Shown here: positions 17,435 through 26,728 of the stretch, in pieces | How positions within the stretch are numbered: the first letter of the stretch is position 1 | Layout: each line of letters opens with the position of its first letter | From: JAFAMB01 sp963775805 | GTDB lineage: Bacteria > Verrucomicrobiota > Verrucomicrobiia > Chthoniobacterales > JAFAMB01 | Length of the DNA: 64,000 nt | Assembly: GCA_963775805.1 (NCBI GenBank) | Contig: CAVZKG010000002.1 | Span: 797,586 to 861,585 of the forward strand | Direction of reading: 5' to 3' | Program-made: the position numbers and the translations under genes | Notes under the pieces: generated by a model | Told to the model about the DNA's origin: nothing | Databases searched by the model: none | Seen by the model: the letters and a program-made list of their open reading frames with translations, nothing else

Positions 17435-17641
17435 CAATCTTTTCAATAGGGAGCTCCCCTGACTCTCCGAACAAAAATAGGTACTTCTTTGTATCGCAAT
17501 CTTAGTAGTCGGCTGCATCTCACAGGTCACAGGCGAGACGCCTATGATACTTTCGGCTTCGTGATTCTTGGCGCGACGGCGTTAACAGGCTCGTTTCGAA
17601 TGCCTTAGACGCCTCTCAAAATCCGTGAAGAACGTACGTAA
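17435..17641 (+). repeat. long direct repeat, copy B (contains element lacking its right end)
   Basis: This matches 17112-17316, including the left inverted repeat at 17521-17556, but the right inverted repeat is missing. Copy B ends about 30 bp before the stop codon of the MFS gene at 17671. Confidence 0.85.
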
Positions 17642-17670
17642 CAAAATCCATTCACGGCATGCCAAGTGCG

Positions 17671-19029
17671 CTAAGGGGTGCGCGCTGATTTCGCGGATTC
17701 GCCGCCGACGTGCGCGTACTCTTCCGAGATATCCTGGTGCGAATATTCGCGCATGAAAACTGTCGCGAGAAATCCGATCAACGCACAACCGCATATGTAA
17801 ACGGCGATCGGCGTACCGGACTTATAAATGGAAAAAAGCCACGCAGCAACCAGCGGGGCGGGGCCGCCGGCGATAATGGACGCAAGCTGGTAACCCATCG
17901 AGGCGCCGCTGTAGCGCATACGCGGGGTGAACTGCTCCGCGATAAGCGAGGCCTGCGTTCCATAAACGAGTGAGTGCGGAATTGCGCCGAGCACGATGCC
18001 TAGAATCACCAAAGCCGGGTTAGTGGTGTCTATCAATTCGAAAAATACGAATCCCGTAACGACCATCAGGCCTGCACCTAACAAATAGGTTCGCTTGCGG
18101 CCGATCTTATCCGAGATATATCCGGAGAAGGGGATAGCGAAAAGCTCCACGACGGCAAACAACAATACGGCGTCCAGGATCAGAGAGTTGGTCAATTTCA
18201 GGTGCTGAGTTGCGTATGAAAACACGAACGCGGTGAAGATATAAAATGGTGTCTGCTCAGCGAGTCGAATAAGAGCCGATAGGAGAATCGCTCCCGGTTG
18301 TCTCTTGATCACTTCGGCAACAGGTGCCTTTTCAATTCTGTTTTCTGCCACCAGCTTTGAGAAGACGGGAGTTTCGAGAATCCCAAGCCGAATCCAGAGA
18401 CCGATGAGGATTAGAATTGCGCTGAGGATGAACGGAACGCGCCAACCCCATGTGGTGAATTGGTCGCCAGCCACTGCGTTGAACGCAAGTACGGCGAGAT
18501 TCGCGAGGAAAAGTCCGGCTGGAACTCCAAATTGCGGCCAAGAAGCGATGAACCCCCGGTTGCTGTGGCTCTTGGACCATTCCATCGCCAGTAATACCGA
18601 ACCTCCCCATTCACCTCCTACGCCAATTCCCTGAATGAATCGCAGGACAGTCAGTATGATTGCGCCCCAGATGCCGATTTGCGAGTAGTTGGGAACGAAC
18701 CCTACCAGTACCGTTGCAATACCCATGAGAAGCAATGTCGCGACAAGGGCTGCTTTGCGCCCCATCCGGTCTCCGTAGTGACCAAAAATGGCTGCACCAA
18801 TCGGCCGGGCAATGAATCCGACGGCGTAAATCAAGAATGCTTGCAATGTGCCGATAAGAGGTTCCGACTTTGGGAAAAACTCCTTGGCAAACACCAGTCC
18901 GGTGACAGTGCTATAGAGGAAGAAATCGTACCATTCGATTGAGGTGCCGACAGTGCTAGCTATCACTGCGCGGAGAAGCATCCGTTGGTCGCTCGGCTTT
19001 GATTCTGAGGGGTCGCTTTGGGAAGCCAT
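17671..19029 (-). CDS. MFS transporter, metabolite:H+ symporter (MHS) family
   Basis: I chose the ATG at 19027-19029 (452 residues). The frame stays open for 61 more codons upstream, but these translate a heptad repeat array and are not protein-like. The protein has about 12 membrane segments and the MHS signatures SIEWYDFFLYSTVTGLVF, RPIGAAIFGHYGDRMGRK and RFIQGIGVGGEWGGSVLLAMEW. The family (KgtP, ShiA, ProP) imports carboxylates, shikimate, betaines and similar compounds with protons across the inner membrane. The substrate cannot be predicted here. Confidence 0.92.
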   Translation of the reverse strand: MASQSDPSESKPSDQRMLLRAVIASTVGTSIEWYDFFLYSTVTGLVFAKEFFPKSEPLIGTLQAFLIYAVGFIARPIGAAIFGHYGDRMGRKAALVATLLLMGIATVLVGFVPNYSQIGIWGAIILTVLRFIQGIGVGGEWGGSVLLAMEWSKSHSNRGFIASWPQFGVPAGLFLANLAVLAFNAVAGDQFTTWGWRVPFILSAILILIGLWIRLGILETPVFSKLVAENRIEKAPVAEVIKRQPGAILLSALIRLAEQTPFYIFTAFVFSYATQHLKLTNSLILDAVLLFAVVELFAIPFSGYISDKIGRKRTYLLGAGLMVVTGFVFFELIDTTNPALVILGIVLGAIPHSLVYGTQASLIAEQFTPRMRYSGASMGYQLASIIAGGPAPLVAAWLFSIYKSGTPIAVYICGCALIGFLATVFMREYSHQDISEEYAHVGGESAKSARTP

Positions 19030-19110
19030 ACGGGAATTCTTGGGGTTTCTGGGGGAAATCGGGATCGGGACTTCGGGAGCGTATTCGGAAAGCGCGGCTC
19101 CGTCAATGTT

Positions 19111-19323
19111 TGAGGTTCCGAGTTCGAGATTCGGAGTTCGAGGTTCGAGGTTCGAGGTTCGGAGTTCGAGGTTCCGAGTTCGGAGTTCGGAAGGCGATCT
19201 TGATGGGCTCAATCTTATGCCGCCGCAGCCCTTAACGCGGAACCTCGAACCTCGAATCCGGAACTTTGAACTCCGAACCTCGAACCTCGAACCTCGAACT
19301 CCGAATCTCGAACTCGGAACCTC
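19111..19323. repeat. inverted pair of heptanucleotide arrays
   Basis: GTTCGGA/GTTCGAG units fill 19111-19190, and the reverse-complement units fill 19239-19323, with about 48 bases between. Together they form an inverted repeat with imperfect arms of roughly 80 bp in the 340-bp gap between two divergent genes. Confidence 0.9.
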
Positions 19324-19369
19324 ATCAGCGCCCTTGGTTGCGTGGGTTTTTCGCGTTAGGGTCGGGATT

Positions 19370-20128
19370 ATGACAAATCTGCCTTCAGATCATTTGCCTG
19401 ACAAATCTTTGGGCGATTTACGCGCGATCGTTTTCGACATTTTTGGGACTGTTGTCGACTGGCGTGGAAGCCTGATCCATTCTTTGAATCGGTTCGGAGC
19501 GGAGCACGGTTTGGATTTAGCATGGGATCAATTCGCCGATCGATGGCGCGCAAAGTATTGGCCCAAGATGGACCTCGTTCGGCGGGGTGAGATGGAGTGG
19601 ACGATTCTGGACGAGATCCATCGCATTGGCCTCATGGAAGTCCTTGAAGAATTCAAAGTTCCGACATTGCCTGAGAGCGATGTGCGATTTCTAACGGAAT
19701 GCTGGCACCGGCTTGCTCCGTGGCCAGACGCGGTGGAAGGGTTGCACCTTTTACGCAGAAAATTCATTATCGGTCCTCTCTCCAACGGGAACCTGTCCCT
19801 AATGATCAATCTGGCGAAGTTTGCAGGTTTGCCTTGGGATGTCGTTTTCGGATGCGACCTGTTTCGCCACTATAAACCGGATCCAGAAACCTATCTTGGG
19901 GTGTGTCATTATCTGAATCTGCGTCCCGAGCAAGTGATGATGGGAGCCGCGCACAACTACGATCTTGCGGCGGCAAGAAAGTTAGGAATGCGAACTGCGT
20001 TTGTGCCGCGTTCAACTGAATATGGCCCGCGTCAGACGAGCGATTTAAAGGCGGAGCAAGCCTGGGACGTTGTTGCAGGTGACTTTGTGGATTTGGCGAA
20101 GAAGCTGGGAAGTGGGAAGCAAAATTAA
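19370..20128 (+). CDS. HAD-superfamily hydrolase, haloacid dehalogenase type II-like
   Basis: The ATG at 19370 gives 252 residues; the frame upstream only reads through repeats. HAD motifs are clear: VFDIFGTVVDW near residue 22 holds the nucleophile Asp, PLSNGN is motif II, and KPDPETYLGV with AHNYDLAAARKLGMRTAFV form motifs III and IV. The cap is of the small helical type seen in L-2-haloacid dehalogenases, yet many relatives are phosphatases, so the substrate is open. It is divergent from the MHS transporter. Confidence 0.88.
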   Translation: MTNLPSDHLPDKSLGDLRAIVFDIFGTVVDWRGSLIHSLNRFGAEHGLDLAWDQFADRWRAKYWPKMDLVRRGEMEWTILDEIHRIGLMEVLEEFKVPTLPESDVRFLTECWHRLAPWPDAVEGLHLLRRKFIIGPLSNGNLSLMINLAKFAGLPWDVVFGCDLFRHYKPDPETYLGVCHYLNLRPEQVMMGAAHNYDLAAARKLGMRTAFVPRSTEYGPRQTSDLKAEQAWDVVAGDFVDLAKKLGSGKQN

Positions 20129-20152
20129 GAATTAAGAATTAAGAAAGGGAAA
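20126..20152 (+). repeat. short heptad run (AATTAAG)
   Basis: Three to four AATTAAG-type units overlap the end of the HAD gene, another case of a period-7 run at a stop codon. Confidence 0.6.
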
Positions 20153-20179
20153 GGGACGGTGTAGCTCCGTGGCAGGCGA

Positions 20180-21724
20180 TCAGTTGCTAGTCGGAGGTTC
20201 TCGTAGCCATCCGAACTGTTGCAGCCATTGGATGAGGCGGGGATCATTCTGTTCCAAGGGAGGGAGCCATAAGCCGAGCGCTTTGCGGCTCCACCATTGG
20301 CCGTTCGAATTTGAAGGGTTAGCGAATTCGTATTGGTAAAGATAAGCGCGAATGTAATGCGGTGGCTTTTGCGGAAAGGGATTGTCCGCGAAAAGGCTAA
20401 GTGCACCGGGGTTATTGTGCAGAAGTTTCCAGATCAGGTGAACTGTCCAGGGATACTCGTCCGGGGTCGCCATTGCAGCGAACCACATTTGCCAATCGAG
20501 CCGGAGTTGGTAAGGAGCAATCTGCGGAGGCATTTTATCGAGCTCTACCGGCAATCCTTTGTAGTGGTAAGGCTTCCATTCAGCGTGATCGTCGGGTTCA
20601 TCCGAGTCGGTCCCTTCGAATACAATGTTCAGACGTTGCCGACCGACCGTTCCGAAAGCTCCATAGGTGTTGACGAGGTCAAATGGATCGAACGACGTGT
20701 TCATGATCTGATGGGGCGATAACATGTTCGCAACTGGTTGGATGCTGAGGATCGCAACCAATCCAACCACGCACCAGCCAACGATTCTCATCGGATTGCT
20801 GGGAACGGCGGACTCGGAAGCGCGTTCTGCCAGACGAACGATCGGCTTTGGCAGTAGCTTTCTCCAGAAGCCGTCGTCAAAACAGGCGAGCGCCGGAACG
20901 ATTGTCAGCCAGTTCAGGAACGACAGGTTGCCACTGAGAATCAATACGAGCTGGAACCCGATAATAATAACTCCGCTGATATGCCGTGCGAGCCGAGGCC
21001 AGAACACAAACCAGGGAGCAACAAGTTCGGCGAGATGATTGAACCCAACTCCGGCGCGCAAAATCGGCTTTGGCAGAAAATGGAACCAGCGGCTTAAGAA
21101 GTTCGGCAAAGGCTGCGTCTCAAAATGATAATAGAGAGCTGTGAAATCGCGCCAGGCTGAGTCGCCTCTTAATTTGATCAAGCCCGCGCCTAACATCATC
21201 CGAAAGATGAGCCATCTGAATAGCCAAATGATAGGCAGCGGCGGCGGACGGCGCGGGAACGGCCTTGGGTCAAGGAGTGGACAGAGGAAGATTGCGAGGA
21301 AGCCGGTTTCGAGGAGTTGAAATTCCCAACCGTAACCATACCAATCCTGACCAAGATGAACGAACGACATGTAGAGGGCCCAGAGCAGGGCGAGGAGAAT
21401 TGAATTTGCAAAGCCGGCTATCACAATGCAGGAGAGCCCGAATCCTATCCAAGCCGTGATAACGAGTGCAGCGTCCGAATGGTCAATCCAGAAAAACGAC
21501 GGTAATCGGAAGAAAGCGGCGAGTGGCGAGCCAAAAAATGGACGCGCGCGGTCGATGTATGAACCGAGAGGTAACAAACCGTCGGAGCCAATCAAAGGCA
21601 AGATCTGAAGGGCGGTCGTTAGGAATGCAACTCCGTACACTATGCCAAGCAGTCGCAAGAGAACGAACCGCGTCAGCCAGTAGCTTGGCTTGGAGGTTAA
21701 CGCGGGCTGAGAACTCGAGCGCAC
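20180..21724 (-). CDS. lipase maturation factor family membrane protein
   Basis: The 514-residue multi-spanning membrane protein matches the lipase maturation factor family: LLRLLGIVYGVAFLT at the start, WYGYGWEFQLLETGFLAIF, FRMMLGAGLIKLRGDSAWRD and the C-terminal soluble domain with PPQIAPYQLRLDWQMWFAA. The animal member LMF1 helps fold lipases in the ER. The bacterial role is not established. It lies 33 bp downstream of the PAS-SpoIIE gene on the same strand, perhaps co-transcribed. Confidence 0.9.
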   Translation of the reverse strand: MRSSSQPALTSKPSYWLTRFVLLRLLGIVYGVAFLTTALQILPLIGSDGLLPLGSYIDRARPFFGSPLAAFFRLPSFFWIDHSDAALVITAWIGFGLSCIVIAGFANSILLALLWALYMSFVHLGQDWYGYGWEFQLLETGFLAIFLCPLLDPRPFPRRPPPLPIIWLFRWLIFRMMLGAGLIKLRGDSAWRDFTALYYHFETQPLPNFLSRWFHFLPKPILRAGVGFNHLAELVAPWFVFWPRLARHISGVIIIGFQLVLILSGNLSFLNWLTIVPALACFDDGFWRKLLPKPIVRLAERASESAVPSNPMRIVGWCVVGLVAILSIQPVANMLSPHQIMNTSFDPFDLVNTYGAFGTVGRQRLNIVFEGTDSDEPDDHAEWKPYHYKGLPVELDKMPPQIAPYQLRLDWQMWFAAMATPDEYPWTVHLIWKLLHNNPGALSLFADNPFPQKPPHYIRAYLYQYEFANPSNSNGQWWSRKALGLWLPPLEQNDPRLIQWLQQFGWLREPPTSN

Positions 21725-21757
21725 AGGTGGAAATTGTCCGCTTGAGCACGCAACCTC

Positions 21758-23023
21758 TCAAGATTGCTCAATCGCGACGATACAAACGTCGTCGTCGAAC
21801 TCCTGCTTGTTGGAGAAGTCACATGCATCCGTCAACAGTGCGTTGAACATCTGTTCCGCCGGAAGATTTGAATGAGATCTCAGGCTTGCAACGACGGAAT
21901 TCAATCCGAACTCTTCTCCTGAAGGTGAGTCAACCTCGTAAAGTCCGTCGGTAAAAAGCAGGATGCAATCTTTTGGGTCAAAAGGGGAATGAAAAGTGGA
22001 GTAAGCGACGTTATCGAATAAGCCCAACCCCGGGCCATGTTTTCCATCCCGCTCTAGAAGTTGCTCAACAATGTTGTCGTTGCGACGAACCCGGATGGGA
22101 ACGGGATGCCCCGCGTTAGAGAACTCGGTTTTTTTTGCCGCAGCGTCGGCGATCAGATAAAATGCAGTTGCGATGAAGGGTTCGTCGACGCGTTCAAGAA
22201 TCGCCCGCAGCTGAAGGTTGAGCGCACTGAGAAAGCGTCCGGGATTGTCCATCAAATGGCGAAGTTCCTCCAACAAAGTTCGGATGACCGCGGTGATAAG
22301 TGCTGCGCGTAATCCGTGCCCCATCACATCACAGATGAAGACACCGGCTCGATTTTGCGAGAGGGGGAAGATATCGAAAAAATCACCGCCGACCGCTTCT
22401 GCCGGCCGGTAGAGATGGGCAAACGTGAGCGCGCTATAACCGGAGCTGCCGAGGCGCGAGAGCTTCGGATAGTCGCGGGGAAGGAGCGCCAGTTGCACCT
22501 CTCTTGCCATGCGCAGATCGGCCTCGAGCTGGGCATTCTTTGCTTCAAGTTGCGCAGTTGTTGTCCGCAACCGATTCCGCTCTTCCGCGAGCGCATCCTC
22601 CATTTCTTTAATCTTGGTAAAATCTTTGTTGATTCCGTAGACGCCGATAGTTCTTCCTTTTGAATCTTTAAGAGGGAGCTTGGACGTGTAGTCCCAGGAG
22701 ACTTTGCCATTCGGATACGTTAACTTTTCGACTTTCCCGATTAAAGGAAGACCAGTTTCCATAATCTTCTTTTCGTCGGCAGATGTTTCCAAGGCCGTCT
22801 GGCGGGACCAAAAATCGAAGTCGCTCTTCCCGATCAAGTCTTGGGGGTTTGCAACACCCATGAAATTGGCGACAGAACGGCTGGCCTGGATGAAGCGACC
22901 CTGCGAATCTTTGAAATAGATCTGATCGGGCGTGTTTTCGAGCAGGAATCTGAACAGATCCTGTTCCAGCTTAAGCGATTCGAGATCTGAGGGATTGATC
23001 GAGTCCACACTTACCTTCTCCAA
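21758..23023 (-). CDS. PAS domain-containing SpoIIE-type protein serine phosphatase
   Basis: The 421-residue protein has an N-terminal PAS domain (about 25-145: ENTPDQIYFKDSQGRFIQAS, YPNGKVSWDYTSKLPL), a short coiled coil (about 145-175) and a SpoIIE/PP2C phosphatase domain. The latter has AVGGDFFDIF, FICDVMGHGLRAALIT and FSNAGHPVPI, the Asp-rich metal site. Such proteins dephosphorylate anti-sigma-factor antagonists in partner-switching pathways in response to a PAS-sensed signal. No RsbV/RsbW-type partner is adjacent. Confidence 0.93.
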   Translation of the reverse strand: MEKVSVDSINPSDLESLKLEQDLFRFLLENTPDQIYFKDSQGRFIQASRSVANFMGVANPQDLIGKSDFDFWSRQTALETSADEKKIMETGLPLIGKVEKLTYPNGKVSWDYTSKLPLKDSKGRTIGVYGINKDFTKIKEMEDALAEERNRLRTTTAQLEAKNAQLEADLRMAREVQLALLPRDYPKLSRLGSSGYSALTFAHLYRPAEAVGGDFFDIFPLSQNRAGVFICDVMGHGLRAALITAVIRTLLEELRHLMDNPGRFLSALNLQLRAILERVDEPFIATAFYLIADAAAKKTEFSNAGHPVPIRVRRNDNIVEQLLERDGKHGPGLGLFDNVAYSTFHSPFDPKDCILLFTDGLYEVDSPSGEEFGLNSVVASLRSHSNLPAEQMFNALLTDACDFSNKQEFDDDVCIVAIEQS

Positions 23024-23145
23024 CCTTAGACCGCCGGAAGCAAATTTTCACGCCGAATTCGGGGAATCTCACGAGCCAAAGCGCTCGTGAGATTTTTGAG
23101 TTAGAACGATTTGTCGCCACAGTCAGCGTGCGCTAATGGATATCG

Positions 23146-23697
23146 ATGGAAGACCCCGAGGTCCCAACTGAGCAACTTCACGAAGAAATCAACGAGCATG
23201 CGGAGCATTCCCGCGAACGCTGGGTCTTGGGCGTCGCACTAAGCTCGGCGTTACTTGCTGGTTTCGCTGCGGTGGCGTCGCTTATGGCGGGACACCACGC
23301 GAACGAAGCGATGATACACCAGATCCAAGCATCTGATCAGTGGAGCTATTTCGAATCGAAAGGGATCAAGGAGACGGAGATAATCAGTAAGGATACTATC
23401 CTCGATGCGCTTGGGAAGCCCGTGCCCGATGCCGATAAGATGAAGATCGCGGCGTACGAACACGAAAAAGAGCAGATCCAAAACACGGCCGACAACCTCG
23501 AAAAAACCGGTCGTCGGAGATTGCATACCTATCAAAAGCTGGCAAGCAGCGTCACGATGTTCCAGATCGCGATTTCGTTAGGGGCGATTTCGGTGCTGAT
23601 TCGCCGGCGGGCGTTTTGGTTTGGCAGCATTGCGGTGGGACTGGTCGGAATCGCGTTTTTGATTGAGGCTCTCCTGACAGTTGGTGTGCACGTGTGA
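23146..23697 (+). CDS. DUF4337 family membrane protein
   Basis: The 183-residue protein has one membrane segment near residues 28-48, a long polar helical middle (about 50-125) and two membrane segments at the C-terminus, the layout of DUF4337. EQLHEEINEHAEHSRERWV before the first helix is characteristic. Function is unknown. The next gene's ATG lies 37 bp downstream. Confidence 0.85.
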   Translation: MEDPEVPTEQLHEEINEHAEHSRERWVLGVALSSALLAGFAAVASLMAGHHANEAMIHQIQASDQWSYFESKGIKETEIISKDTILDALGKPVPDADKMKIAAYEHEKEQIQNTADNLEKTGRRRLHTYQKLASSVTMFQIAISLGAISVLIRRRAFWFGSIAVGLVGIAFLIEALLTVGVHV

Positions 23698-23734
23698 TCT
23701 TCTTTTTTTGAGAATTCGCTTCCAGACCAAGGAA

Positions 23735-24361
23735 ATGGATTGGGAAAGCAGATATCAGATCGGAGATACCCCCTGGGAGAAGGGAGGTCCATCGCCGCCG
23801 CTCCTGGAATGGATTCGGATCCGGGGAGCGTTACGGGGAGCGGTGTTAATACCGGGATGCGGCACCGGGCATGACGCGCGAGCGATAGTGGATGCTTCGG
23901 AGGATGCAGAGGTCCTTGGCCTGGACATTGCACCGAGCGCTATCGAGCGTGCGTGTCAGGTTCGGCCCTTTGGTAAGGAGAAGTATCAAATCGGGGATGT
24001 ATGCGATCTTTCGGCGGAGTTGGCGAATCGATTTGATTGGGTCTTTGAGCACACTTGCTTTTGTGCAATCGAGCCGGAGCGCCGAGCGGACTATGTGCGA
24101 GGGGTCGTCCGTGCTTTGTCTGTTGAAGGTCGCTTGCTTGGAGTCTTTTTTCTGAACCCCTGGGATGAAGGAGAGGCACCTGAAGGAGGTGGCCCGCCGT
24201 TCGGATCAACGCGAGAGGAACTGGACGATCTGTTCGGAAACGATTTTGTTCTTGTGGAGGAAATGCAACCTCGGTCGGCGTATCCGGGGCGCGAAGGACG
24301 GGAAATCGTGCGTTTGCTACAGCGGAGGAAGAGGGGAGAGGAACTCAGCCCGGCAACCTAG
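23735..24361 (+). CDS. thiopurine S-methyltransferase-like SAM methyltransferase
   Basis: I chose the ATG at 23735 (208 residues), where AAGGA is just upstream and MDWESRYQIGDTPWEKGG matches the TPMT family start. The SAM-binding motif is LIPGCGTGHDARAI near residue 40, then VLGLDIAP, and FEHTCFCAIEP in the substrate region. Bacterial members methylate thiol, selenium or tellurium compounds, or halides. The exact substrate is not visible. The frame upstream of 23735 overlaps the DUF4337 gene and is not needed. Confidence 0.88.
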   Translation: MDWESRYQIGDTPWEKGGPSPPLLEWIRIRGALRGAVLIPGCGTGHDARAIVDASEDAEVLGLDIAPSAIERACQVRPFGKEKYQIGDVCDLSAELANRFDWVFEHTCFCAIEPERRADYVRGVVRALSVEGRLLGVFFLNPWDEGEAPEGGGPPFGSTREELDDLFGNDFVLVEEMQPRSAYPGREGREIVRLLQRRKRGEELSPAT

Positions 24362-24374
24362 AATGTCAGCAATC

Positions 24375-24500
24375 CTACTCGCGCGTCGTGCCCGAAGTTT
24401 TGTCCAATGGCGCACCAAAATCGAGTACGAGTAGCAGCACGATCACGAGTACAACCAGACAGGTAACAGAGTGCCCGCAGCTGGACGGAACAATACCCAA
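24375..24500 (-). CDS. possible small single-span membrane protein (weak)
   Basis: In the 306-bp gap 24362-24667, a minus-strand frame from TTG at 24500 encodes 41 residues with one hydrophobic stretch (CLVVLVIVLLLVLDFGA). No ribosome binding site or homologue is recognised. It may be chance. Confidence 0.2.
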   Translation of the reverse strand: MGIVPSSCGHSVTCLVVLVIVLLLVLDFGAPLDKTSGTTRE

Positions 24501-24667
24501 GGCACCGGCGATGAAATCGCCTGTCTACGCTTGGAATCCTCGCAGAAAACAAGATTCCAGCCATTGTGGCGCGGACACACAGAATCCCTATGATTCTCTT
24601 TCGACCGCAAGGGTTGCGCTCGGGGCACTTGAATGCGATGTGATTGGCCCGGTCCCACCGGGGTGCG

Positions 24668-26170
24668 ATGCATCTACAAGCGCAAAATGCAGGAAATGGG
24701 GGCGCAAATTCGAACATTCCCGGAACCAGTGTAATTCCTCTACGGATTCTGGTTCCTCTGATTGTGGCATGCGCGCTGTTTATGGAGAACCTCGACGCGA
24801 CCGTCTTGTCAACAGCGTTGCCTGCGATTGCACGGGATTTCCACGAGAGTCCGATCCAACTGAAACTGGCGCTGACCTCCTATTTATTGACGCTGGCGAT
24901 CTTCATCCCGGCTTCCGGGTGGGTGGCGGATCGATTCGGAACCCGAATTATATTTCGCCTTGCGATACTCATTTTTGCACTCGGATCGGCGCTGTGTGGC
25001 TTCTCCAATACGATCGGAGAGCTGGTGGCGGCAAGGGCGCTTCAAGGGATTGGTGGAGCAATGATGGTGCCGGTGGGTCGTCTCGTCATCTTGCGGACCA
25101 TACCAAGATCGGAGTTTGTTGGTGCGCTTGCCTGGTTGACGATGCCGGCGCTAATTGGACCTGTGCTTGGTCCACCGGTCGGCGGATTCATCACAACGTA
25201 CTTTCATTGGCGCTGGATTTTTTGGATTAACTTGCCGATGGCGGTTCTCGGAATTGTTCTTGCCACGCTGTACATTCCCAATGTCCGCGGTGAGACGAGT
25301 CATAAATTCGATCACACCGGTTTTGTCCTGTCGGGAGTCGGGCTGGGAGGACTGGTCGCAGCATCCGCGGCCCTGGACGCCTTCGGAATACCGCTATGGA
25401 TTGCCGGTCTGCTTTTTGTGGCAGGTTCCATTTCAGTCTGCCTTTACATTATGCACGCCCGCCGCACTGCGGCCCCGATTCTTGATCTGCGGTTGTTGAG
25501 GATCTCCACATTCAGAGCCGGGATTGTCGGGGGATCGCTCTTTCGGATTGGGGTCGGTGCGATGCCGTTGCTTCTGCCCCTCCTGCTGCAGCTTGGATTT
25601 GGCATGTCGCCGCTCAACTCAGGATTGTTAACGTTTGTGACGGCGGTCGGCGCCCTCGGGATGAAAACGGCCGCTGGAACTATTCTGAAGCGGTTCGGGT
25701 TTCGTAATGTCCTTTTGGTTAATGCGATCGTGAGCGGCGTTCTAATTGCTTCGCCGGCGATTTTTACCGCGACGACGCCGACGATCGTGATGATCACAAT
25801 CCTTTTTATCGGCGGGTTCTTTCGGTCGCTCCAATTCACCTGTATCAACGCAATCGGCGTGGCCGATATCGACCAGCCGGAGATGAGCCAGGCGACCAGC
25901 TTCACCAGCGCGTTCCAACAGATCGCGCTGAGTTTTGGGGTCACGATCGCGGCGTTGATGCTCCAATTGACGTTGACGTTACGTCACAGTCACCAGTTGA
26001 TCGCGTTCGATTTTATGCCGGCGTTTCTTGTGGTGGGATTAATTGCCGGAATGTCGTTTGTGAGTTTCGCCCGATTGCCGCACGATGCCGGCGCGGAAGT
26101 TGCCGGCCGTGCGGGCGCGGGATCCGCAGCAACTGCAATAGCGAACGGAAGAAGTCGAGCCGGTGGATGA
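24668..26170 (+). CDS. MFS multidrug transporter, DHA2 (EmrB/QacA) type
   Basis: The 500-residue protein has about 14 membrane segments. Motif D1 appears as NLDATVLSTALPAIARDF near residue 40, GWVADRFGTRIIFRLAI is motif A, and GPVLGPPVGGFITTYFHWRWIFWINLP is the antiporter motif C region. It exports drugs or metabolites in exchange for protons. I preferred the ATG at 24668; a TTG at 24644 adds eight residues. No MFP or TetR-type partner is adjacent. The C-terminal tail is rich in Ala and Gly. Confidence 0.92.
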   Translation: MHLQAQNAGNGGANSNIPGTSVIPLRILVPLIVACALFMENLDATVLSTALPAIARDFHESPIQLKLALTSYLLTLAIFIPASGWVADRFGTRIIFRLAILIFALGSALCGFSNTIGELVAARALQGIGGAMMVPVGRLVILRTIPRSEFVGALAWLTMPALIGPVLGPPVGGFITTYFHWRWIFWINLPMAVLGIVLATLYIPNVRGETSHKFDHTGFVLSGVGLGGLVAASAALDAFGIPLWIAGLLFVAGSISVCLYIMHARRTAAPILDLRLLRISTFRAGIVGGSLFRIGVGAMPLLLPLLLQLGFGMSPLNSGLLTFVTAVGALGMKTAAGTILKRFGFRNVLLVNAIVSGVLIASPAIFTATTPTIVMITILFIGGFFRSLQFTCINAIGVADIDQPEMSQATSFTSAFQQIALSFGVTIAALMLQLTLTLRHSHQLIAFDFMPAFLVVGLIAGMSFVSFARLPHDAGAEVAGRAGAGSAATAIANGRSRAGG

Positions 26171-26171
26171 C

Positions 26172-26246
26172 GGTTAGGAGTTAGGAGTTCGGAGTTCGGA
26201 GTTCGAGGTTCGGAGTTCGAGGTTCGGGGTTCGGGGTTCGGGGTTG
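26172..26246 (+). repeat. heptanucleotide tandem array (GTTCGGA/GTTCGAG/GTTCGGG)
   Basis: About ten 7-base units begin almost directly after the stop codon of the DHA2 transporter gene. The remaining 26247-26363 holds no gene. Confidence 0.9.
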
Positions 26247-26363
26247 TGGAATCGGCGGCTCTGAGGTGATGCTGCGAAGCTGTATCGGAGGGCGTTTTTA
26301 AAAAAAATTGATTTGAAACGATCTGTTTAGAACCTTTTTATTGCAAAAAGAGGGGAACGACGC

Positions 26364-26684
26364 GTGTCCAAGTCAATCGACAAGATGATCGAGGAATGGC
26401 TTTCGGAGACCGATTGCATGTTGTTGCCGGGTGCCGGAAAGCCGCTGAATCTGGATGACTATTTTCGTTGGCCCGAGGATAAACGTGTTGGTTTTTCGCT
26501 TCTCAAGAGCTCGGGCTTTGCACCGGTTGAAGTGGAGCAGCTCAGCGAGATTGGGCGTTTGAAATCAGAGCTGGACGCATGCACGGATGAGACCACGAAA
26601 ATGCGTCTGCGGCGCAAGCTACAAGAAGAGGAAGTGAAGTTGAATCTTAACATCGAGCTTTCGCGGCGGCAGCGTCGTCGCTGA
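26364..26684 (+). CDS. DUF1992 (DnaJC28-like conserved domain) protein
   Basis: A GTG start at 26364 follows AGGGGAA by 7 bases and gives 106 residues. The DUF1992 signature is seen as PGAGKPLNLDDYF near residues 21-33 and a helical region to residue 100. Bacterial members such as YhdN are small cytoplasmic proteins of unknown role. The C-terminus is basic (SRRQRRR). No partner gene is evident; the next gene begins 44 bp downstream. Confidence 0.8.
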   Translation: MSKSIDKMIEEWLSETDCMLLPGAGKPLNLDDYFRWPEDKRVGFSLLKSSGFAPVEVEQLSEIGRLKSELDACTDETTKMRLRRKLQEEEVKLNLNIELSRRQRRR

Positions 26685-26728
26685 GTTGGTCTGCGCCGGT
26701 CTCGTATTTGTGGTAAATATATTTCGCT

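Noticed and set aside
19030..19212. N-terminal extension of the MHS transporter (61 codons)
   Set aside because: It reads repeats as RTSNLEPRTPNLE; the family start matches the ATG at 19029.
18944..19369. N-terminal extension of the HAD protein (142 codons)
   Set aside because: It translates the heptad arrays and gives low-complexity residues; the HAD fold starts right after the ATG at 19370.
24388..25230. 280-codon plus-strand frame over the DHA2 transporter start
   Set aside because: Composition is not protein-like and it lies out of frame with the clear MFS gene; treated as a shadow.
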